Source: Apteryx mantelli
Lineage: Eukaryota > Chordata > Aves > Apterygiformes > Apterygidae
Direction of reading: 5' to 3'
Length of the DNA: 64,000 nucleotides
Assembly: GCF_036417845.1 (NCBI RefSeq)
Contig: NC_089980.1
Location: forward strand, 52,636,501-52,700,500
Shown here: piece by piece, positions 11,261 to 64,000 of the stretch
Layout: the number at the start of each line of letters is the position of its first letter
Numbering within the stretch: position 1 is the stretch's first letter
Notes under the pieces: generated by a model
Seen by the model: only the letters and a program-made list of their open reading frames with translations
Told to the model about the DNA's origin: nothing
The model's database searches: none
Position numbers and translations under genes: made by a program

Positions 11261-13884
11261 TTCCTACCCAGCACCCAACTATATAACTCAAAACTTTGCA
11301 ACTGCAGATCAGCCTGTGGCTATATTGTTACAAAAGAAAGCTGTGCATATAAAAATTTTTCTCAGTTCTTGAACTCCATTTGTACAGCAGAGTGATGCTG
11401 TTTGGCTGCTAGAGATCTTCAACAACTGCTGAGAACGGTCATCTTTACCACGTAAGACAGACACATCTTTTTGCCTAAACAAATGTCCAAAACAAAGAGA
11501 TAATTATGAAGAAAACTAGAAAGAAGAAATTGCATAGATAGAGTTAAAATAGCATGTAGACTACAGAGAAAATCCTAATCCAGGCTAGGCATAAGAAGGA
11601 AAAAGCAAGTAAATGAGGTAGCTGCAAACAAAACTGGCATAGAAATGGATTTTTATGTTTAAATATCTTACAAATCTACAATAAGAATATTAGTGATTGT
11701 AAGATCATCTAATTTGAATTTCTGTTTTCAACCAGCTCTCTGTGGTTTAGCATGGCTACCGAAAAACTAAAGAAAATTGAAAAAGAAGCAAATAGATATG
11801 TAAACGAAAGTGGCTATGATTTAAGAAGAGAGATTGAAGGAGCTGCATTCATGAGAGTAAATATTAGACAGATTTAGTCAAAGAACAAACCCACCCGTGC
11901 TCTTTACAAGACAGAAGTCTTAGCCTGACAGAGGATGTTTTGGACACTGCAATGATACCAGATTTGTTTTAGCTAATGAACAAGAAAATCAAAAAGCACA
12001 GAAATTTATTTAGAAAATAAAAGACTGAAAAATTATTACTATCTATAAATACTTTACAGGTGACAGTGAAGGGAATTATTCAGAATCTGTGAAAATGGTA
12101 GGAATCTTATCAAAGGAGTTATAGAGAGAAATGTTCATGCGAGTCATATTCATTAGTAAGAGTCCTGTGACAGTAGTGAGATACTACAAATGAAAATATT
12201 CAAAAACAGTTTAAATAGCATGTTAGTGGCCAAGATGCAGCAATCAGTCTTATAGTAATACATGGCCCAAGGATATTAAATGAGTGACCTTTCTTGTCTT
12301 CCCATCTCTGCCATTCTCTCAGTAAAAAATACAGACTTAGACTTCTAAATACTAGTGGAAAAAAGGACATAAGCACAGAATATTAGAAGCAGGTCTAAAA
12401 AAATGTGAGGGTTTTTTTCCTTTGCAATTCAATTCTAAGTAAGTGGGATTATAGATAAAAACAAATGAGTAATTCAACTTTCATAATTCAATCACACCTC
12501 GACTGCTCTTCCATTTTACTTTGTTTTTCCATTGCTGTTTATTCCTTGGTTTCTTTGCTGAGATTAACATGAATACACTAGAATATACAGCAGATTTTGC
12601 TATTAGTTTTCTTTATGCTTGATATTCATAGGCAAACAGCTGCAAAGCTCCAATAGCTTCAATAAAGAGTAAGAGATCCTCCTGAAAATTACAGTTATAC
12701 TGTCAAAATCTGCAAATCAACCTCAGAGAACAGCTGAAAAAAAGAAAGCAATAGCATAAGTATAACTATATCTTAAATATTGAGTACATAAGCACTATAA
12801 TTGAATTTCTTGGATTTAAAACTGCCATGTTTTTCAAGTGGCATATTATTACCTGCTCTTGTACATTGTGCTAGTATATAGAACATTTATGCCAATGTTC
12901 ATTTCTTTTAATATAACTATAAAAGCAGTGAATTGTCTATATTAGTTGGCTGTGTTCATATGAACAAATTGCTGATTTTACTGACTGTTTTACAACATAC
13001 TCTTTCAGAAGCTTATCCACTAAAATTCTAAGATATCAGTTTTGTCACAAAAAATTTAGTTATTTTTTAACATACCCTAAGAATTATCTTATATTTTGCA
13101 TAAGTCTAAAACAAAGTAAACAGTATTGGCTTGGATACCACTTTCTGCATCATGCAGTATGTGACTTGCCTGAATAGTACTATCCTTTTAAAAGTGAACA
13201 TTAGTGTCAAAATCAGTATGGGTCACTGGAAATCTTAAAATAAACTAACAATTTCTATGACTGGTACTCTTGTTTTTTAATTTTAAAGTGGGTTTCTTTT
13301 CTTGAATCTGATGTGTTAAGTTTTTTTAAAAAAGGCTCTCAGTAGCAAGTTTTGTGCTGTGAAGGAAACAAAAAATGCAAAGTCTCAGGGAGTCACAGAT
13401 AGTTCACAGTCATTCTGCAGGGGACAGCACAGTCGGGGGCTGAGGGTCTACCAAAGCTGGTTCCCATCATCTCTGCATCCATTTTCAGTAGTGACCTTGC
13501 AAACTCTAATGAACTGGTTCCTAGCTGCAGGAAGTAACTTGCTTCTGTGAAAGCTATAATTAACATCATTCCGCAAATGAATGTTTGTTATACTTAAAAA
13601 AAAAAAAAAGTTTTATCTCACTATACAATCAGTAGATCTCATCCTGAAAGACTATAATGTTTAAGTGTGGCTTCACATATATTTTTCATAGAGAATATTG
13701 GATTCAACAGCAAGGATGCCCTAGAAGCCATGTAACATGGAAGCTGAGGTTCAAGAAACATGCCGCTTTATTCCCATATTGCCTACAAAGTCCACTTGAA
13801 TTTGTTTTCAAAACAAAGAGGTCTTGAAACATCAGTCAGAATCACTAGTTAAATATTTCTCAGTAAAATCTGCAACACCAAAAG
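11261..13884. other. Intergenic, no gene seen
   Basis: AT-rich sequence with no recognised coding, RNA or transposon features. A slightly GC-richer patch lies at about 13358-13520. Confidence 0.75.
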
Positions 13885-13942
13885 AGTGAGTGAGTGTGTG
13901 TGTGTGTGTGTGTCTGTCTGTCTGTGTGTCTGTCTGTGTGTC
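13885..13942. repeat. TG/TCTG microsatellite
   Basis: GAGTGAGTGAG, then (TG)n, then interleaved TCTG and TGTG units over 58 nt. A typical compound dinucleotide/tetranucleotide repeat. Confidence 0.95.
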
Positions 13943-14854
13943 ATGGGAAAACTCTTCTCATGACATATACCCAAAAAGGAATGTTATTGCCACCGCTGAT
14001 TTCTAGATCAAAACTGTTCTATGGAGTTCTGCCGAACAGAGAGGAAACAAGGCCAGAAGGAACCCCCCACCTGGGGGGGGGGGGGTTAAATCTGAAAAGA
14101 AGTTGAGGCTGCAGTGCCTTCCTTGTGCCCTCCCGCCATTGCCAGCCCCCTACCCCACACTCTGGCTTCAAGGGGTCTAGAATTGGGGAGAATTTTAAAT
14201 CAGAATCTCATGGGGATCCCAGTTTCAGAGTAGCAATGTTCATACTCAGCTGAACTGAAAGTTTGGATTAGAAGATTTTAGGATTATTATTTTCTAAAGG
14301 ATTATTTCTTTTGTTACAACGTTTCTTAGTTATACCTGAATATTGGCACAGCCATTTTCTTTTATGATAAAGTTGTGGTCTGTAAGGAAATGAGGTGGAG
14401 AGACAGAACAGCATGAAGTTCTGGAGGAAAAAAAAATCTTTCATTATAGGAAACAGCAGCTTAATCCTGTTTTGAAGTGGTGTAATTAACTCAGGGATTA
14501 ATAAAAATACTCCCTAAAAATAAAAATACTCCATAAGAAAGATCTCACATGCTACCAAAACCAGCTTACTTCCATTCTGAATCTGTCTTTTTATTTGTGA
14601 AGGCTGGCATTACAATTGCAAAGGACTCAAAATGGAGTGATGTACACATCATTGGTGTTTCGTGATGCAACTGATGGAATCCCTGAATGGATATTGCTTC
14701 AGCTCTGATTTTAAAAAATAATTTAATGAGAAAATCTTCAACTCCACTATCGATCACAGGTGGCAGAAATGAAAGAAAGAAAAAGAAAAGAAACCAAAAC
14801 TACTGTCAAATTCATAACATATACATTGTTGGCTGATGACACTCGTTCCAAATG
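13943..14854. other. Intergenic region just below RYR2, no gene seen
   Basis: It has a GC-richer patch (about 14030-14220) with a C6...G13 pair: CCCCCC at about 14063 and a 13-G run at 14073-14085. A duplicated AATAAAAATACTCC lies near 14502-14534. Alternative AATAAA hexamers on the minus strand mean part of it could be an extended 3' UTR. No recognisable gene or transposon. Confidence 0.7.
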
Positions 14855-14874
14855 TACAATAAAGCCCACAACAC

Positions 14875-14880
14875 TTTATT
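14875..14880 (-). promoter_or_regulatory. Candidate RYR2 poly(A) signal AATAAA
   Basis: TTTATT on the plus strand, AATAAA on the RYR2 strand, about 900 nt past the stop codon. It is followed by a GT-rich TGTTGTGGG stretch in the transcript direction. A plus-strand AATAAA (14859-14864) sits 10 nt away. Assignment is by motif only. Confidence 0.45.
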
Positions 14881-15522
14881 ACTATGGATATATTATTGTG
14901 AATGTTTTTCTCATGTTGATCAACTTGCTTCTGAAGGTTATCTTGACTGTTTTAAACTTGCATAATAAACATGCAATGAAACATTTCTTGTTAAAGTGTT
15001 TTTTGCAGTCTTCTTGTTCTCATACAAAGATTTCATAAAGTTGCAGTGTTGCATCAGAGCATTACCAAAATAAGAGCAAGAGCTAAAGAGGAAGGTAAAT
15101 GTGAAATTAGCTTAATGAGAATAACCTACTCTTCTCCGGAGACACTCCAGTCTTATTAAAAAGATGTGCACAACCAAATCCCTTCCTCCCAAACCCACCA
15201 AGAACACAAAATAAATATTAACTTGGAAGAAAGGGAGAATGTAAAGAAAAAAAAATGTCACCACGCACTCATCTTCTGCATAGCTCAACCCACATATAGT
15301 AAGGCACTATTTCCCCACAGCTTAGTGTCCACAACAATCTTTTACAGTGCTCTGTGAACTACATATAGTTCCTTCCAGGATGATGAAATAAACAGATTGA
15401 ATGAGTGTTGCTACCATGCCACTCCGTGTGTGACCTCATAGACAAGGGTGTCATCTGGCAGTTTCAGAAATAAGCTGTCTTAAGTCTCTTTTTATGTGTA
15501 CATGTTATGTATACGGATATTT

Positions 15523-15552
15523 TGTGTGCGTGGGTGTGTGTGTGCATGTGTG
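15523..15552. repeat. Imperfect TG/CA microsatellite in the probable 3' UTR
   Basis: TGTGTGCGTGGGTGTGTGTG followed by TGCATGTG. It would be an ACACAC-rich stretch in the RYR2 mRNA. Confidence 0.9.
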
Positions 15553-15778
15553 AGTGGTTGGTTTGTTTTCCAGAGTTGCTGTTATTTTTCATTGTTCTTT
15601 ACTCCAGTGTTCTCAAAGCAAATACACAAGAAAATAAAAGTGCAGTTAGGTCATTAAAAACAGAGCTTTGGTGCTCCAAAAAGCACATAGCTTTGGGAAT
15701 TTAAGAAATATTTTAGACACTCCCAATAGAGCTGGGAAATACATGGACATATTTTCAAGCGGAAATCCTCATCTCTGC

Positions 15779-59596
<43,818 letters not shown>

Positions 59597-62500
59597 CTGT
59601 AGAAAGGCCAGATGGAAGCACAAATTATCACGGGCTGTCAAGTAACTCCCCATACCTGCCCCCCCCCCCCCAAAGAAAATCTCCACATTTAATTTAAAAG
59701 AAGAGAGAAGAAGAGAGAAAATTTATAGCCACTAATCGGGAACACATATGACTTGTGCTTGGCAGACAGTCACTTTGTTTTTCTTTTTTAATAATAATAA
59801 ATTATAAAACATAACGTTCTCCTTATAAACTGTGGCAGTATGAGCTTGGCAGCATTTTAAAAATAATCCATGATTCACATTCTTGTTTTATTTTAGTGGG
59901 CATGAATGCTGCACTACATACAAAGGTCAGGACTGGATTAGTTTGCTTCCCATTTATGACAAAACAAGGCACTTAAAAATATAGAAGATTTAATCAAATC
60001 AATGAAAAATATTTCTCAAATGAACTATTAGACTTAAAATAGATTTTAAAATACCCTAAAATGACCCAAGAAATGTACAGATATCTGCATTCTCAAATTC
60101 TCAAAAAATCACAAATGAGTTTGAGGATTTAGCACCAGTTTGTCATTGACACAAAAGAAATGTTGGCCATCCATCTCCCTTTATAAAATAAAGCACTAAA
60201 CTTATGATGAACATGTACCCATTGGCCTTGCTGAATTAGGCCCTTCAATTCATTTTTTGGTAAACAGCTAATATCAAAATACATAAAGATTCAAATCATT
60301 TTTCTGCTTCTTCACAGGAAAACAGTAGGCTAAAAAGCCCTCAGTTAATACACCACTATTCCAATTACACCAGTATATAGAGTACTGTACTCTGTACACT
60401 GAAGTGTGAAGATGGGAAACATCCATTCACCTAGGAAAAAGCCATAGACTGAGAAAGAGAAGTAGAAAGACAGCTAGTGAAAAGAGGACAACAGCAGAGG
60501 TGTTCAAAACAAATAAACGTCACCCTACTAAATGTGAGGAATTTCCCATTTAGGGTTTTGAACAAGTATTCTGAATGTGTATCATGGGAACAAAAATGGA
60601 AACCATAAAAACTTTTTCATTTTGAAAATATACATCATTTTAATATGTGGTGAAGTGTTATTTGCAGGCAACAGAAGGAGAAGAGATAAAAATGTAAGCA
60701 AATTGCAGAAATATTTAAAAGATTTTCTTTAATGGCGAGATATTTTCGACTGTTATATGAACTTCCAAACCCAACGTAAAAAAAAAAAAAAATTTTCAAG
60801 TAGGTGAACAGAAGGAAACAAGGGAGAGAGAAAAGAAGAGTGAAGGTTCTAACAGACTGGAAATTATAGACAATGATTACATTGATAATTATTGACATAT
60901 TGTTATATTGATTGATGATTATAACTATATTTATAAAGGACTGCATTCATTATATTATTATTATAATTACATTATTAGAGCTGAATTATAAACAGTATAG
61001 ATTACAATTTAGAATATTTATAAACAGGAACACGATCAGAGGTTTCTTTGTACATAAAGGTATGAATGATTACACATTCAAGCTAATGGACTCACCAGTC
61101 CACAGCCTGTGAATTTTAAAGTGAGAAGCTTCAGTAAAATGACAGGATTAGGAAGCAAAAAAAAATTTGAAAACTAATGTGAATACTAAAAATATATTAT
61201 CTCACTCTATTCCCTGCTCCCATCAACATAATGTTTGGAAACAAGACCAAGTATCACCAAAATATATGCAAATACAGTTTCTTGTAACATAGGGAAAGAA
61301 AATGATTTTCCTCTTAGTTCCAGGTGTGGGTCCATATCACATAAGCTGAAAGATTTGTTCCTTTTGAAAATAATATTTTATGTATTTCAAAGTGAAATAA
61401 AAAAACTGTTTAAAAAATCTTGGCCATACTGAGATTTAAAATAATCCTGATTATCAGACTTCTACTTCTACATATAATGACCATAATCTGACTTAAATCA
61501 AATACTGGTAATGTTGGTGTTGTCAGGAATTTTGTTTTTCAGATGTTACTTACTTACTGAATGTAAGAGGTATCTTGCTGGATACTATAGAAGTGGTGGG
61601 TAGATACATTTCTTTGTATAAAATCTAAGAGAACCACCTTTGTTGCTATGCACACAAATTCATGCCAGCACACACAAACATTTATACAGATAATGTACTT
61701 ACAAATATACACATTGCATATCATATGGCTTAGGGTGTCAAGACACTGTGTTTTTTAGCTTCCATTGATATGATGCATACACTGGAATATATTTGCTTAA
61801 ACATATGTTAAAATAGTTAAAATGCTGCCATTACTCATGCTGTATGTAAATGATATGGCTACACATATGAAGGCTTTATGTCCGCAGCTTGTGCAAAACT
61901 GATAGCCTGAGTTTGCAATGTACAGGAACAGAAATATCATGTAGAGTAAATAAAAATAAGATGGAACAAAAATTGAAATACATGTTTTTTTCCTTGAAAG
62001 TGCATGTGCCCACATTTAATAATTCTTTTTTTTATTCTCAATGAAAAAGAGCCTACCTCTATTACTATTTAGAAATATTTGTTTCATGCCACATATTATA
62101 GAAATGTACAAATACATTCAATGCTCAAGAAGCTACAGGGGCTACCTTGCCAGTATTAATTATGATCTCACTACAGAATACTAATGTTTTGCCATCAGCT
62201 AGTGTTTTGGCAGTAACCTATCAATTACAGTTTAAATGTCCTTTTCCTGTGTGAAATTGGGACTCTTTTATAAAGGAAGAAATCAATGGGCCTAGTACCA
62301 AAGGTGACACCGTAGCACATGACAAAGACTCAGCTAGGCGACAAAAAAGATCTACTTATCTCTTGAAAGTTCCATTTCCATGTGATTATTTAAAAACTGT
62401 CTCTCAAATGCAATACCAATCAAATGAAACTGAGTTTTCTTCTTACAATATTTAAGAGACGTTAAAAATGTCAGTCTAAAAATAGTCCAAAATTTTAGAA

Positions 62501-64000
62501 GGTTTTTTTTTTCCATTTTACTAACATTAAGCCTGTTGAAGACAATGTTTAACAACAGTAGCATGAACAGTAATGTCAATACAAAATCAAATGAGTATCA
62601 GAGACTGGGACATTATGTTTGCAGAGAGATGTTAGCAACGTTCTCTTGAAACGGTCAGTAAAGTAACAGCGCCACCAATATTCAGAAAAAAGGACTGGAA
62701 GTCAGAGTAACTAGGATCTTAGATGTAAAATTTTGCTAATTCTATCAACAGCCTTGTTGTTCAGTCTTGGGGAACTCATGCACCTTTCCATATAACTCAA
62801 ACTATAAGCAATTATTTCTCCGTAGAGGTTATCTGGTTTAATTATTTTAAAAGTTCCTCAAATTAAAAATATGTTTTTCATTATAATATCTGAGAGATTT
62901 GAAGGTTATTACTGTTTCAGGGACGTTTGGTTTGAATTATACCTGAGCTTCAGTGATCCATCCTCTTTTCATGTCTGCAAAATGAGCCCAATATATTTGA
63001 CCACATTTCACTGAAGAAAGCAATTTTATGCAAACTTTCTCATTACTATCTAGAAAGCAGGGAGTTTCAAGTGGTAAGTAATTCATGTGACTGTGAATTA
63101 CATTTGGAAAAAAAATTAATTCCAACACACATAAGTTTCTTTATGAAGTCTTTTTAAAAGAAAAAAAAAGAATAAAAATTTTAAAATACCACTCTAGAAA
63201 AGTACCTAGCAAAGGCAAGATAATCTAACAAAACATCGTAAACTTTTTACATCATCTGGTAAGTAAAGCAAGTCGCTTTGGAGAAAAACATTGCACTTTC
63301 AAGCTTATTGTGACTTACAGTGAAACAGAATGGACTGTGATTGTTAAATGAAAAACCATCACAATATAATAAGCATTTCTATGTGCTTTTGGTTTTGACT
63401 CCCAGAATAATCAAAAATGGAATAATCAAAAAAAAAAAAGTACAGAAGATGATACAACATTGAGTACATCACAAAAACAAGTAAGAAACACGTTTGCTAA
63501 AGAACCATCAATGTTGTTACCAGTGGGGGTTCAGGGTTTGGAAAGGGAAGGTAGTACTAGTCAGAAGAAAATCAGGACAAGGAGCTTAAGATGTGGACAG
63601 CACAAAGAAACAGCTGGAATAGAGCAATAAATCTGACATCCATGTTGACTCAATACAGGGCTTTCTGTCCATTGCCAGGGTTGACATGGGACCAGAAACA
63701 AACTTTTATATAGCAGTGTCCTTGATGAGAAGTTGACTGCATTGCCACAGCCATCAACAGCAGTTTTTGTTTGACTTTGGCAAGAACACTTTCAGGTTTA
63801 TAGGCAGTAGTCCCATGACAATTACTCATTAATATGCTTCTGCATCAAATTCAGAAGTCATGGCAATCAGGCTACAGAGCACTTCTTACATTACTTTATT
63901 CCCTTGAGAATCAACAAAATGTTCCTGAATTGAGGAGTAATTATTCATGGTGCAAGTACCTCATTTGAAAAAAGCAATGGAAGAAAGTATTTCCACATCT
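59597..64000 (-). other. Partial intron 84-85 of RYR2 (runs off the window)
   Basis: At least 4.4 kb of intron upstream of exon 85. The next exon expected upstream in RyRs encodes a KAEGLGMVTEEG-like segment; I searched the minus strand here and did not find it, so it should lie above 64000. Contents: a 12-C run at 59660-59671 (a G12 tract in the transcript), an A-run at 60778-60793, and AT-rich low-complexity DNA around 60860-60990. No other gene or recognisable transposon was seen. Confidence 0.7.

Larger units (their letters stand above)
14855..15778 (-). other. RYR2: Probable RYR2 3' UTR
   Basis: Non-coding sequence after the stop codon, ended here at the first good minus-strand AATAAA (14875-14880) plus about 20 nt. 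The lower end is inferred. Other minus-strand AATAAA hexamers at 14590-14595 and 13767-13772 could give longer forms. The stretch contains a CA-type repeat in the transcript (15523-15552). No unrelated ORF of note. Confidence 0.5.

Noticed and set aside
1-14854. Search for a second gene downstream of RYR2 (for example ZP4 or CHRM3, neighbours in mammals).
   Set aside because: No exon of either family or of any other known protein was recognised in this stretch.
14760-15038. A 92-codon plus-strand open frame under the RYR2 3' UTR.
   Set aside because: It is antisense to the 3' UTR, low in complexity, with no recognisable domain.
62943-63049. Minus-strand exon-like piece (acceptor TTTCTAG, open frame containing KLLSSVKCGQIYWAHFADMK, donor GTATAA) in intron 84-85.
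   Set aside because: Its 107-nt length and phase do not fit between exons 84 and 85: exon 85 needs one base carried over, and this piece ends on a full codon. The peptide does not match any RyR segment I know, so a chance exon-like piece is more likely.

Overview
This is vertebrate nuclear DNA: AT-rich, long introns, GT-AG splice sites, no operons or bacterial-type gene packing. Several degenerate CR1 LINE fragments, with no Alu- or L1-like sequence recognised, together with short introns, point to a sauropsid, most likely a bird. The species cannot be fixed from the sequence alone.

The only gene I can support is the 3' portion of RYR2, the cardiac ryanodine receptor, on the minus strand. 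Twenty-one coding exons run from 59596 down to the stop codon at 15779-15781. They total 3,431 nt and encode about 1,142 residues, roughly the last quarter of the ~4,970-residue channel. Every exon joins the next in frame with GT-AG introns and no stop or frameshift. Counting back from the last exon of the 105-exon human gene, these match exons 85-105. The segment holds the end of the core solenoid with two Ca2+-site glutamates (exons 85, 87), the EF-hand pair and divergent region (exon 90), S1 (93), S2 (94), the S2-S3 linker (95-98), S3-S4 (99), S5 (100), the pore helix, GGGIGDE filter and S6 (101), the cytoplasmic S6 extension (102), and the C-terminal zinc-binding domain (103-105). Exon 84 is not in the window and must lie above 64000.

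Below the stop codon is a probable 0.9-kb 3' UTR (about 14855-15778), then about 14.8 kb of intergenic DNA with no recognisable gene. It contains CR1 remnants, microsatellites, two stretches that look like conserved non-coding DNA, and a 128-bp inverted repeat (6489-6616 against 7320-7447, about 91% identical, 703-bp spacer).

I found no new multi-gene system. The observations most worth a second look are the long inverted repeat, a tandem duplication of the 5' splice site of RYR2 exon 92, and a back-to-back pair of poly(A) signals at the likely RYR2 3' end. Exon numbers here follow the human gene by inference.
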